In this document: positions 19,083-29,052 of the stretch, in pieces
Position numbering within the stretch: the first letter of the stretch is position 1
Layout: every line of letters starts with the position of its first letter
Assembly: GCF_050038885.1 (NCBI RefSeq)
Contig: NZ_CP143624.1
Coordinates: 8,370,001 to 8,434,000, forward strand
Direction: 5' to 3'
DNA: 64,000 bases
Origin: Myxococcus flavus
GTDB lineage: Bacteria; Myxococcota; Myxococcia; Myxococcales; Myxococcaceae
Notes under the pieces: model-generated
What the model was told of the DNA's origin: nothing
The model's input: only the letters and a program-made list of their open reading frames with translations
Database searches by the model: none
Translations under genes and position numbers: made by a program

Positions 19083-21205
19083 CAGCGGGCACCCTCCGAC
19101 GCGGTGCTCTCCGGCGCCGGCGCGGCCCCCGCGGCCTCGCGCACCGTGCGGAAGTAGTCCCCCTTGAGGGCCTCCAGCTGGTCCGCGTGCGCGGCGCTGC
19201 CCAGCTTCTTGAGCGACGACGCGGCCGCGGCCCGAATCTCGGGCAGGTCATGGAACAAGTCCCTGGCCACCGCGTCTGCGGCCAGCGCGTCGCCAATGCT
19301 CCCGAGCGCCAGCAACACGTCCCGGCGAGCCACGCTGTTGGGCTCATCCAGGGCCTTCACGAGCGTGGGCACGGCGTCCTTCGCCTGCATCCGCCCGAGC
19401 AGCGCCGCCGCGAGCGCCGCTTCGGGCCCGCCCTCGCGAACCACCGCCTGGAGGGGCTCGGAGGCCGCGGCGCCCGGCACGCCACCCGCGCGGGTGAGCG
19501 CGTCCAGCGCCAGCAGCTTCTCGCTGCCCATCTTCGACAGCATCTCGATGAGCGCGGCCTGCCCCGCTTCTCCGGACTCGGCCAGCGCCTGGGCCAGCGC
19601 CTTCTGCAGGTCGCGCTCAGGCTCGACGAGCCCGGCCTTGGCCACCGCCACACCCTCAGGTCCCAGCTTCGCCAGTCCCACCAACGCCGCTACGCGCAAC
19701 GCGGAGCTGGAGTCCTGGGTGTAGCCGGTGAGCAACTTCAAGACATCGGGCGCCTTCAGCGCACCCAGCGCCTTCAGCAGTGTCGCGAGCGGCACCAGGC
19801 GCTCCGGGGCCACGTCGTCGTACAGCTCGGTGGGGACGCGGTGCTGCACCACCTCCCGGCCGGACTCGAGAACCCGGGCCGCGTTGAGCGCCTTCACCCG
19901 TCCCAGCAGGTCCGCGTGGCGTGCCGGCCGGTCGTCCTTCACCCCCGGCATCGCCGTGGGAGGCGGCGTGGTCGAAGGGTCGAACCCGACGCCGAACTTC
20001 GGCTCCAGCGCCTGGGGCACCCAGTCGGCGCGCAGCGCCTCCAGGCCCTTGACCTCCTGTTCGTAGAGCTTCTGCACGGCGGGAATGGCGGAGGCGTCTC
20101 CAATCTCCGCCACGGCCTCCACCGCGAGGAGCCGCAGCGTGGTGTCCGCGTGGCTGAGCCAGGGCGTCACCTTGCCGAGCAACGGCTGCGCCGTGGGCCC
20201 CAGTCCCGCGACCGCCTGGAGGCCACTGGCCGCCGTCGCCGGACGGGCGAGCCGCTCACCAATGGCATCCAGCGGGCAGCCACCGCGCGCGCGCATGCTC
20301 CGGCCGGCGACGAGCGCCTCGGCGGGCGCGCCCTCCAGCACGATGGCGCACAGCGCGGCATCCGTCTGCGGCGTGCGAGGGAAGGACACGATGGCGTCGA
20401 TGGCCAGCGGGCTGACGGCGCTCTTCTCCACCGCCACCAGCTGGAGCCGCTGCGTGGCCACCGGGTCCTGGAGCTTCATCAGCGCATGGATGGCGGACTC
20501 GCGCAGCTCGGGGAAGTTCTCCTCCAGCAGCAGCGCGATGGGGCCGACCGCGCGCTTGTCGCCCGCGTCTCCCAGACCGCGCACCGCGGCGGCAGCGAGG
20601 ATGACCTGGCTGTCGCGCACCAGGGGCAGCAGCCGGTTGACGGCGTCGGGACGGCCGCTCTTGCCCAGTTCCTCGGCGGCGCCCACGCGCTCGGGCAGCG
20701 CGCCTTCGGTGAGCGCGAGCTGGTTGCGGTCCCACTGGGCGCGGGCCTCCGCGGCGACCACCTCCGCCATCGCGCCCGGAACGTTGGCGTTCTTGAGCGC
20801 CTGGACGATGACCTGCCGCGTGGCGCGGCCTCGCCGCCCGTACTGGAGCGTGAGGTACGCCTTGGCCTTCTCGTTGTTCACCTTGGACAGCGCCATGGCG
20901 GCGCGCCCCTGGACCTCTTCGTCCGGGTCCTCGAGCAGCTCGCCCAGGAGGTCCACGACGCGGGCGTCCTGGCTCTCTCCCAGCGCCACGGCGGCCTCCG
21001 CCCGGACAATGGCGGCGAAGTCCTTGGCCGCGCGGGTGAAGAGGACCAGGTCATCCGGGTTGCCTTGCCCGGCCAGCTTCTTCACCGCGAGAGCGCGGAC
21101 CTCCGGTCGGGGACTCTGGAGGTCGGCGAGGAGCTGGTCCCTGCTCCCGTTGCATCCGAGGAGCAGGGCTAGTGCGAGAATGAGGGGGCGCGCGCCGGTT
21201 CGCAT
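19082..21205 (-). CDS. HEAT-repeat lipoprotein
   Basis: A 707-residue protein with a lipoprotein signal (PLILALALLLGC, lipobox Cys about residue 18) followed almost wholly by HEAT/PBS-lyase-like helical repeats (for example SPRPEVRALAVKKLAGQG, DPDEEVQGRAAMALSKV, PNSVARRDVLLALGSIGD, DLPEIRAAAASSLKKLGS). Such solenoids are protein-binding scaffolds. The export signal places it in the periplasm or at a membrane, while its translationally coupled partner (TPR/cNMP protein) appears cytoplasmic, which is puzzling. Start ATG at 21205. It follows rluB by 55 bases on the same strand and may be co-transcribed with the scp-rlu genes. Confidence 0.75.
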   Translation of the reverse strand: MRTGARPLILALALLLGCNGSRDQLLADLQSPRPEVRALAVKKLAGQGNPDDLVLFTRAAKDFAAIVRAEAAVALGESQDARVVDLLGELLEDPDEEVQGRAAMALSKVNNEKAKAYLTLQYGRRGRATRQVIVQALKNANVPGAMAEVVAAEARAQWDRNQLALTEGALPERVGAAEELGKSGRPDAVNRLLPLVRDSQVILAAAAVRGLGDAGDKRAVGPIALLLEENFPELRESAIHALMKLQDPVATQRLQLVAVEKSAVSPLAIDAIVSFPRTPQTDAALCAIVLEGAPAEALVAGRSMRARGGCPLDAIGERLARPATAASGLQAVAGLGPTAQPLLGKVTPWLSHADTTLRLLAVEAVAEIGDASAIPAVQKLYEQEVKGLEALRADWVPQALEPKFGVGFDPSTTPPPTAMPGVKDDRPARHADLLGRVKALNAARVLESGREVVQHRVPTELYDDVAPERLVPLATLLKALGALKAPDVLKLLTGYTQDSSSALRVAALVGLAKLGPEGVAVAKAGLVEPERDLQKALAQALAESGEAGQAALIEMLSKMGSEKLLALDALTRAGGVPGAAASEPLQAVVREGGPEAALAAALLGRMQAKDAVPTLVKALDEPNSVARRDVLLALGSIGDALAADAVARDLFHDLPEIRAAAASSLKKLGSAAHADQLEALKGDYFRTVREAAGAAPAPESTASEGAR

Positions 21206-21260
21206 CGGCGGCGGTTATATCAATCCCCCTCGATTCCCGCCCAATCCACCGCGTCACATG

Positions 21261-23498
21261 TCAACGCGGACGGCGAGGCCCCCGAGGAGGCGGGCGTCCC
21301 GCACCACCCCGGGGCCGCTCGTTGGTCCAGCGTGGGGTGCTGGCACGCTCCTTCTTCTTGCTCCAGTCCTGGAAACCCGAGGGCTTCTCGGCGGGAGGCC
21401 CCCGCCGCGCACCCGCGCGGACGACGCGTTCACGGGGATTCCCGCTTTCGTCGGTGGGCGTCCAGGTGGAACGCGACGCGCCGCGACCAGCCGTGGACCG
21501 GCTGGACGGGCCCTCTCCGCGAGGCCCACCCCGGCCACGCGGGGCGCTTCCGGCTTCGGTGCCGGGCTTCCACTCGCGGCGCTCGGGACGGCCCGCCCCT
21601 CCGGCACGCGGGGCGAAACCGCGCCCCTCACCGCGCGGTGCCCTGCTGGCACCACCGGCGCTCCATTCCCGGCGCTCGGGGCGGCCCTCACCACCGGCAC
21701 GAGGTCCGCGAGAACGAGGCGCCTCGTCGCCGCCAGCGCTCCACTCCCGGCGCTCCGGCCGGCCTGTGCCACGGCTGCGCGGTGCGGCGCCTTCATCCGA
21801 GCCCCACGTCCGGCGCTCGGGGCGACCCGCGCCCGATGCGCCGCCGCTCCGGCCGCGAGGTGCCGCGTCTCCGCCGGCGCTCCACTCCCGGCGCTCCGGA
21901 CGGCCGGCTCCTGCACCACGACGACCCGCGGAGGACTCACCCTCCGCGCTCCAGTCGCGACGCGCCGGACGGCCCTCGCCGCCAGCACGCGGGCTGCGCG
22001 AGCGGGGCGCGTCATCGCCACCAGCGCTCCACTCCCGGCGCTCCGGACGGCCAGTGCCACGGCTGCGAGGGGCAGCACCTTCATCACCGCCGAACCCGCG
22101 ACGTGCGCCGGATGCGCTGCCCTCTCCGCGAGCAAACGCACGGCCCGAACCACCGCCACGCGTCGCGCCACCCTCGTCTCCGCCCAAGGCGCGACGAGCA
22201 CCTGCGGCAGCGCCCGCGCCCCGGGCGAACGCCCGGCCCGTACCGCCGTCACGAGGCCCACGGCCTTCATCACCGGAGGCACGGCCCGCTCCACGACCAC
22301 GAGCCCCCTCGCCGAAACCTGCGCCCCGGCCACGAGGCCCAGCCCCCTCGCCGAAGCCTGCGCCCCGGCCGCGAGCACCCGCGCCGTCACCGAAACCTGC
22401 GCCCCGGCCACGAGGCCCAGCCCCCTCGCCGAAGCCTGCGCCCCGGCCACGGCCAGCACCACCCTCGCCACCGAAGGCACGACCCGCGCCACCGGCACGA
22501 CCGCGCGGCGCACCACCCGCATCACCGCCAGACGCGCGGCGCGCGGGCTTGCCTTCAGCCGCAGTCCCCCGCGCCCGGCCGAAGCGAGCCAGACCCGAAC
22601 CACCCTCGGACGCAGCCTTCGGCCCACGGGCCGGGGCCTTGCGCGCGGGCCGAGCGGCCACCGGCGCGTCGTCATCCATGGACAGCTCCGCCTCGTCATC
22701 CCCGTCGAAGCCAGGCGCCGCGCGGCCATGTCGGCGCGGTGGCAGCTTCAGCTCGGCGGACGGAGGCGTGGCCTTGCCGTCCGACACGGCATTCAGCAGC
22801 TCCACCTCGCTCGTCTTGAGCGGCCGCAGCTCACCGGGGCGCAGGCCCTCCACGCCCACGCCGGCGTAGGACGGACGGTACAGGCGCACCACCGGGTGCC
22901 CCACCGCGGCGCACAGCCGCTTGATGAGGTGCGGCCGCCCTTCCGCGACGACAATCTTCAGCCAGGTGTTCCGCTCCGCCGCCTCGAACACGTCCACGGA
23001 GACGGGCGTGGCCATGCCGTCTTCCAGCCGCACGCCGCCGCGCAGCTTGCCCAGCGTGGCCGCGTCGGGCGTGCCCTTCACCTTGGCCAGGTACGTGCGC
23101 GGCACCTGGAAGCTCGGGTGCGTCAGCTTGTGCGCCAGCGCGCCATCATCCGTGAACAGCAGCGCGCCCTCGGCGTCGTAGTCGAGCCGCCCCACCGGGA
23201 AGAGCCGCTTGCCCGTCGGCTCCACATAGCTGGCCACCGTGGGCCGCCCCTGCGGATCCGACAGCGTCGTCACGACGCCCACGGGCTTGTAGAGCAGGAA
23301 GTAGGAGGATTCATCCGGCGGGGTGACCAGCGTCCCATCCACCGTCACCAGGTCCGTGCCGGGCTCCACCCGGCTGCCCAGCTCCGTCACCGTCTTGTTG
23401 TTCACCGCCACGCGGCCCGCGGTGATCAGCTCTTCTGCGTGCCGGCGCGAAGCAACTCCCGCGCGGGCCAGGTACTTCTGTAGTCGTTCGGCCGCCAT
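21261..23498 (-). CDS. rluB: 23S rRNA pseudouridine synthase (RluB-type) with very long RGG/FG-rich disordered tail
   Basis: A 745-residue protein, about three times the usual RluB length. Residues 1-60 form an S4 RNA-binding domain (RLQKYLARAGVASRRHAEELI). Residues 65-240 form the RsuA/RluB catalytic domain with the catalytic Asp in PVGRLDYDAEGALLFT. From about residue 255 to the end the sequence is Gly/Arg/Ala-rich, with many RGRGAGFGEGAG units and later RPERREWSAGG units, like RGG/FG RNA-binding tails. The enzyme would make a pseudouridine near the 23S peptidyl-transferase region. The ATG at 23498 follows GAAGGAAGG. Neighbours scpA, scpB and trpS form a common bacterial cluster. Confidence 0.85.
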   Translation of the reverse strand: MAAERLQKYLARAGVASRRHAEELITAGRVAVNNKTVTELGSRVEPGTDLVTVDGTLVTPPDESSYFLLYKPVGVVTTLSDPQGRPTVASYVEPTGKRLFPVGRLDYDAEGALLFTDDGALAHKLTHPSFQVPRTYLAKVKGTPDAATLGKLRGGVRLEDGMATPVSVDVFEAAERNTWLKIVVAEGRPHLIKRLCAAVGHPVVRLYRPSYAGVGVEGLRPGELRPLKTSEVELLNAVSDGKATPPSAELKLPPRRHGRAAPGFDGDDEAELSMDDDAPVAARPARKAPARGPKAASEGGSGLARFGRARGTAAEGKPARRASGGDAGGAPRGRAGGAGRAFGGEGGAGRGRGAGFGEGAGPRGRGAGFGDGAGARGRGAGFGEGAGPRGRGAGFGEGARGRGAGRASGDEGRGPRDGGTGRAFARGAGAAAGARRALGGDEGGATRGGGSGRAFARGEGSASGARRGFGGDEGAAPRSRGTGRPERREWSAGGDDAPRSRSPRAGGEGRPARRDWSAEGESSAGRRGAGAGRPERREWSAGGDAAPRGRSGGASGAGRPERRTWGSDEGAAPRSRGTGRPERREWSAGGDEAPRSRGPRAGGEGRPERREWSAGGASRAPRGEGRGFAPRAGGAGRPERREWKPGTEAGSAPRGRGGPRGEGPSSRSTAGRGASRSTWTPTDESGNPRERVVRAGARRGPPAEKPSGFQDWSKKKERASTPRWTNERPRGGAGRPPPRGPRRPR
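21560..22480 (-). repeat. repeat-rich segment encoding RGG/FG and RPERREW units of RluB
   Basis: Two families of imperfect direct repeats follow each other. About 21570-22050 encodes at least seven GRPERREW(S/K)-type units (recurring CTCCACTCCCGGCGCTCCGG on the plus strand, with variants). About 22270-22460 encodes near-identical GRGAGFGEGA units (recurring GCCTGCGCCCCGGCC on the plus strand). The bias keeps several other frames open for about 500 codons on both strands. Confidence 0.75.
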
Positions 23499-23522
23499 AC
23501 CTTCCTTCTTCCATGCTGCCCG

Positions 23523-24501
<979 letters not shown>

Positions 24502-24515
<14 letters not shown>

Positions 24516-25371
24516 TGTCGTCGACCTCCGTGGGCGCCAGCTTCTCCAGCGCGTCTCCGTTGGGCAGCAGGAGGATGGGCCCGAGCGGCTCGTCCTGCAC
24601 CACCCGGATGAGCCGCCGCTTCACCATCTCCAGGATGGCCAGGAAGGTGATGACCACCTCCTGCCGTGACGGCGTCTCCTCTTCCGAGAACAAGCTCTCG
24701 AAGAGAACCTGTCCATCCGGGCGGAGGCGCTCTACTACGCGGAGGATGGCCTCGGACAGCGTCACGCGCTCCCGGACCACCTCGTGCTGCAGTTTGGGCT
24801 GCAACCGCTCCAGTACCCGGTCGAGCGCCTCCACCAGCTTGAGGACGCTGAACTCCTGGAGCCCCACCTCGTCATCCGGGATGGGGACCGCCTCCACCGG
24901 CACGTTGCGGGTGAAGACGTCGCGGCCGAGCAGGTCCTGGGTGGCGAGCTGCTCGGCGGCATCCTTGTACTTCTGGTACTCGAGCAGGCGGCGCACCAAC
25001 TCCGCGCGAGGGTCCTCGGTCTCCTCGGCGACGGTGAGGACCTCCCCTGCCTCCTGCGCCGCCACGGCGTCCTGCCGCGGAAGGAGCATGCGGCTCTTCA
25101 GGTGCGCCAGGGTGGACGCCATCACCAGGAACTCCCCGGCGATGTCGAGGTTGATCTCCCGCATCCGCTCCAGGTGCTCGAGGTACTTCTCCGTGATCAG
25201 CGCCAGCGGGATGTCGAAGATGTCGACCCGGTGCTCCTTGATGAGATGGAGCAGCAGGTCCAGCGGACCTTCGAAATTGGGCAGCGCGATGCGGAAGTTG
25301 TCGCTCGGACTCCGCGGCAACTCCCCTTCACGAAGGGCCTCATCGGCCGGCGAGAGGCGTTCCTCACTCAC
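24502..25371 (-). CDS. scpA: segregation and condensation protein A (ScpA), kleisin
   Basis: A 289-residue kleisin that bridges SMC heads and binds ScpB. Typical N-terminal sequence FEGPLDLLLHLIKEHRVDIFDIPLALITEKYLEH is at about residues 33-68, the segment that contacts the SMC neck. The C-terminal winged helix (SRQEVVITFLAILEMVKRRLIRVVQ) contacts the SMC head. GTG start at 25371. It lies 163 bases after trpS and overlaps scpB by 14 bases. Confidence 0.92.
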
Positions 25372-25534
25372 CGGATGTCCTGGGTGGCGTCAACGGTATG
25401 GGTGGAGGCGCGTCATCGCGTAAGAGCCCAACTTTCCTAGGCAGCGGGCACGAGCCTGGAGGACACACACCCATACCAGTGCCCCCCAGGTGGGTCAAAC
25501 AATCGACGGTGAAAGCCCGTTCAGGCAAGCGTGC

Positions 25535-26581
25535 TCATGGGAGGCCCACGGCCTTGCGGACCTGGTCCATGAGGCGGGTGGCCTCGGCCCGGGCCCGGTT
25601 GGCGCCGTCCTGGAGGATGCGCTCCAGTTCGCCCGGGTCGGCCGCCAGCTCGGCGTACCGCTGACGGGCCGGCCCGAAGGTCGTGTGGTAGGCCTCCAGG
25701 AGCTTCTTCTTGTACTCGCCGTAGCCCTTCCCGCCTGCCCTCCAGGACGCGTCCACCTCGGCGAACTCGGACTCGGGCAGCATGACCTTCAGCAGGTCAT
25801 AGAGCGGAACGTCGCTGACCACCCCGGGCGTCTTGGGCGGCTGGCTCGGCAGCGGCTTGGGCGCCTCGACGGGGGTCGAGTCCGTCTTGATGGACATGAT
25901 GCGCTTCTTGATCTCCTTCTCGTCCCCGAAGAGCTCGATGGTGTTCCCGTAGGACTTGGACATCTTCATCCCGTCGATGCCGGGCACCGTCTGGGTGGCC
26001 TCCTGGATGCGCGCCGCGGGCAGCTTGAGGATGCCGGGCGAGTGGCCGCGCTCCTTCCCCTCCGGGTCGGCCGGGTCGTAGCCGGGCACGTACTGGGTAT
26101 TGAACTTCACGGCCCAGTCGCGAGCGAACTCGATGTGCTGGACCTGGTCCTTGCCCACGGGGACGAAGTCCGCGCTGTAGAGCAGGATGTCCGCGGCCAT
26201 GAGCACGGGGTACGCGAAGAGGCCGAAGTCCGGGCTGATGCCCTTGGCCACCTTGTCCTTGTAGCTGTGGGCCCGCTCCAGGTGGGAGTGAGGCGTCACG
26301 GTGCCGAGAATCCAGTACAGCTCCAGCACCTCGCGCACGTCGCTCTGGCGGAAGAGCACGGCCTTCTTCGGATCGAGGCCCAGCGCCAGGTAGGCCATCG
26401 CGGCCTCGCGCGTCAGCGCCAGGGCGGCCTTGGGGTCCCGGACGGTGGTGAGCGCGTGCAGGTTGGCGATGAAGTAGAACCCCTCGCCCTCATCCTGGAG
26501 CTGCACGAACTGGCGGAGCGCGCCGTAGTAGTTGCCGAGGTGCAGCCTGCCGGACGACTGCACGCCTGAGAGAATCCGCAT
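25535..26581 (-). CDS. trpS: tryptophanyl-tRNA synthetase
   Basis: A 348-residue class I aminoacyl-tRNA synthetase that charges tRNA-Trp in the cytoplasm. It starts MRILSGVQSSGRLHLGNYYG, where SGRLHLGN is the HIGH-equivalent, and carries GMKMSKSYGN (the KMSKS loop) near residue 200. Between them lie PVLMAADILLYSADFVPVGKDQ and HIEFARDW, typical of the tryptophan pocket. Length is normal for bacterial TrpS. The ATG at 26581 is set by homology; the open frame continues upstream for 91 codons without coding character. It leads the trpS-scpA-scpB-rluB set. Confidence 0.93.
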   Translation of the reverse strand: MRILSGVQSSGRLHLGNYYGALRQFVQLQDEGEGFYFIANLHALTTVRDPKAALALTREAAMAYLALGLDPKKAVLFRQSDVREVLELYWILGTVTPHSHLERAHSYKDKVAKGISPDFGLFAYPVLMAADILLYSADFVPVGKDQVQHIEFARDWAVKFNTQYVPGYDPADPEGKERGHSPGILKLPAARIQEATQTVPGIDGMKMSKSYGNTIELFGDEKEIKKRIMSIKTDSTPVEAPKPLPSQPPKTPGVVSDVPLYDLLKVMLPESEFAEVDASWRAGGKGYGEYKKKLLEAYHTTFGPARQRYAELAADPGELERILQDGANRARAEATRLMDQVRKAVGLP

Positions 26582-26844
26582 ATCGGTTCCGAACCTGAAA
26601 TCTGGAATCTTGGGTCTGCTACCTGACGCGGGTGGTTCGCACACCCGACGCGGCGCTGCAACCTTCCGTTCTCCCGGCCTGGCTTCCGTCCAATACCGGA
26701 AGTCAAGACGGACTCTCCCTGGAACTTTGCGCTCCGCCAGGAAATCCCGAGCAATTCCAGGCACTTGCAATTGAATGGCGACCGGGTGCGCCGGTACCCT
26801 GGGGGTTCCACTCGCGGGCAACCCACCTTGGAGGAAGCACCTGC

Positions 26845-28017
26845 ATGGAGCCATTCAACGGAAGTCTCGCCAGCTATCGCCTGCAGATGGTGATGCCGCC
26901 GCTGTTCACCGCTCCAGGGGTGGAAGGCGTGCTGAGGGTGGAGCGAGGCGCGGTGCGCCGCTGCTTCCACGTGAAGGACGGCTACCTGGTGGGTGAGAGC
27001 TCGAACGATCCGCGCGAGCACCTGGCCCAGGTCCTGGTGAACCTCCGCATCCTGGATGCGCCCCGCGCCGCGGCGGCCTTCGAGGCGGCCGAGGGCGCGG
27101 GCATGCCCTACGGCACCTTCCTGGTGCAGCGCTGCTTCGTGGAGCTGCCCCGGCTCATCGAGGCCCTGGAGCACAAGGCCCGCGAGTCGCTCTTCGACTG
27201 CTACGCCTGGGAGTCCGGCGAGGTGGAGTTCACCCCCGGCCTTCCGCCCTCGGGGCGGGCGGTGGGGCTCAAGCTGTCGCTCGCCACGTTGCACCGGGAC
27301 GCGGTGACGCGGCAGCGCGAGTGGACCATGTTCCGCGACATCTTCCCTCGCATGGACATGACGTTCCGCGTCTTCCGGGAGTTCGCGGTGGAGACGTACT
27401 CCGAGGAGGAGGACGTCCTGCTGGACCTCGCGGCGAGCGGCGCCACGCTGGGCGAGATGCTGGCCAGCGCCCGGGAGGCCCCGCTCTTCGCCGCGCGCTG
27501 GGTGCTCCACCTGTACCGGCGGGGCGCCCTGGCGCCACGCAAGGCCCAAGGTCCCAAGCTGGGCGAGGCCGCCGAGCTGGCGGAGCTGCTCGGCCTGGTG
27601 AAGCGCTTCCTGGAGGCCGGCAAGTATGACCACGCCGTGGCGCTGGCGGCGCAGATCCTGGAGCGGGGCCCGGTGCCCGAGGCCCACGCGCTGTACCGGG
27701 AGGCGGAGATCCGCCTGACGCTGGCCCTCAGCGACGAGCTCTTCGCCCTCGACGGGCGCCTCGTGTTCGAGCCGATTCCGCGCCCCACCCCGCCCGACCT
27801 GACGGCGGATGACCTCTACCTGTACTCCAAGCTGCGCGGCAGCCGGAGCATCCGGCAGGCGCTGCGCACGGCGGCCATGGGCGAGCTGGCGGCGTCGCGC
27901 TCGGTGCACCGGCTGATGGCGTCCGGCTTGATTCGCGTGGCCCCGCTGCCCGGCGGTGAGCCGCGCCGTGCCCACACGGACCCGTTTGGGCTGCCCATCC
28001 ACAACGTGGGCAACTGA
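26845..28017 (+). CDS. DUF4388 (PATAN-like) domain protein
   Basis: A 390-residue cytoplasmic protein. It starts MEPFNGSLASYRLQMVMPPL, and the first about 150 residues form a DUF4388/PATAN-type domain found in many myxobacterial and cyanobacterial signalling proteins. It has two more modules: a helical DUF4388-like segment (FVELPRLIEALEHKARESLFDCYAW..GEVEFTPG) and a winged-helix-like C-terminus (SRSIRQALRTAAMGELAASRSVHRLMASGLI). The ATG is preceded by GGAGGAAG. Its molecular role is not known. It is divergent from trpS across 263 bases that show no recognised element and converges with xerD. Confidence 0.72.
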   Translation: MEPFNGSLASYRLQMVMPPLFTAPGVEGVLRVERGAVRRCFHVKDGYLVGESSNDPREHLAQVLVNLRILDAPRAAAAFEAAEGAGMPYGTFLVQRCFVELPRLIEALEHKARESLFDCYAWESGEVEFTPGLPPSGRAVGLKLSLATLHRDAVTRQREWTMFRDIFPRMDMTFRVFREFAVETYSEEEDVLLDLAASGATLGEMLASAREAPLFAARWVLHLYRRGALAPRKAQGPKLGEAAELAELLGLVKRFLEAGKYDHAVALAAQILERGPVPEAHALYREAEIRLTLALSDELFALDGRLVFEPIPRPTPPDLTADDLYLYSKLRGSRSIRQALRTAAMGELAASRSVHRLMASGLIRVAPLPGGEPRRAHTDPFGLPIHNVGN

Positions 28018-28049
28018 ACGCCACGGGCCATGCCCCCGCGTCGTCGCGA

Positions 28050-28066
28050 GGGGCCGCGAAGGCCCC
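28050..28066. terminator. hairpin between convergent DUF4388 and xerD genes
   Basis: GGGGCC-GCGAA-GGCCCC forms a 6-base GC stem with a 5-base loop in the 54-base gap between two convergent stop codons. It could terminate transcription from either side. No T-run is present. Confidence 0.4.
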
Positions 28067-28071
28067 GTCCG

Positions 28072-29007
28072 TCACTGCGCGCCCGCCGCCCGCTTCTTCT
28101 TCGCCTTGGGCACGAAGACATCGCTGCGCGGGTGGAACTCGTCGTACACGGACCGCAGCCGGGCGGCGTTCACGTGCGTGTAGATCTGCGTCGTGGCCAG
28201 GTCGGCGTGCCCCAGCATCTGCTGGACGGCGCGCAGGTCCGCGCCGCGCTCCACCAGGTGCGTGGCGAACGAGTGCCGCAGCTTGTGCGGCGACAATGGC
28301 TTCACGATGCCCGCCTTCAGCGCGTAGCGCTTGAGCAACTTCCAGAAGCCCTGCCGCGTGAAGCCCGAGCCGCGCGGGGTGACGAACAGCGCCTGGGACT
28401 TGCGCTTGCCCAGCACCGACGGCCGGGACTCGGCCAGGTACGCCTGGACCTTCTCGATGGCCACGCGACCGAGCGGCACGAGCCGCTCCTTGGAGCCCTT
28501 GCCCTTCGCCACCAGGTAGCCCGCGCCAAGCTGCACGTCGTTGATGCCCAGGCCGCACAGCTCGCTCACGCGCAGGCCGGTGGCGTACAGCACCTCCAGC
28601 ATGGCCTTGTCCCGCACGCCCGTCAGCGTGCGCTCGTCCGGCGCGGCCAGGAGCTGCTCCACCTCGTCCAGCGTCAGGAACGACGGCAGCTTCCGCGCCG
28701 AGCGCGGCGTGTCCAGGTCCTCCGTCGGGTCCTTGTCCGCCATGCGCTCGGCGACGAGGAAGCGGTGGAAGCCGCGCAGCGCCGCGAGGTGCCGGGCCTG
28801 GCTGCGCTTCCCCACGCCCCGCTTGCCCAGCGCGGCCAGGTGCGCGGAGACGTCCTCCTGCCGGGCCTGCGTCACGTCGGAGATGCCCCGGGCCCGCAGG
28901 TCCTCGAAGTACACGGTGATGTCGGCGGCGTAGGCGTCCACCGTCTTGCCGGACAGCCCACGCTCCGCGCGGATGAAGGCGATGAACGCGTCGAGCATTC
29001 CTTCCAT
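28072..29007 (-). CDS. xerD: tyrosine recombinase XerD
   Basis: A 311-residue site-specific recombinase that, with XerC at dif, resolves chromosome dimers. The N-terminal SAM-like core-binding domain starts FIAFIRAERGLSGKTVDAYAAD. The catalytic domain has Arg in ATGLRVSELC, Lys in KGKGSKERLVPLG, HxxR in SPHKLRHSFATHL, His in MLGHADLATTQ and the Tyr nucleophile in QIYTHVN. All are intact. ATGs at 29007 and 28998 are both possible, with no decisive ribosome-binding site. The gene is last in a same-strand run from the antiporters and shows no sign of being an integron or phage integrase. Confidence 0.9.
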   Translation of the reverse strand: MEGMLDAFIAFIRAERGLSGKTVDAYAADITVYFEDLRARGISDVTQARQEDVSAHLAALGKRGVGKRSQARHLAALRGFHRFLVAERMADKDPTEDLDTPRSARKLPSFLTLDEVEQLLAAPDERTLTGVRDKAMLEVLYATGLRVSELCGLGINDVQLGAGYLVAKGKGSKERLVPLGRVAIEKVQAYLAESRPSVLGKRKSQALFVTPRGSGFTRQGFWKLLKRYALKAGIVKPLSPHKLRHSFATHLVERGADLRAVQQMLGHADLATTQIYTHVNAARLRSVYDEFHPRSDVFVPKAKKKRAAGAQ

Positions 29008-29052
29008 CGCCGCGCAGGCTACCGGAGGCGCGCGGCGAGGCAACTCAGCGGC

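Noticed and set aside
21254..22869. Several other open frames of about 490-515 codons on both strands over the RluB tail
   Set aside because: They arise from the GC-rich repeats. RluB has the catalytic domain, a ribosome-binding site and the best codon pattern; the others lack domains and starts.
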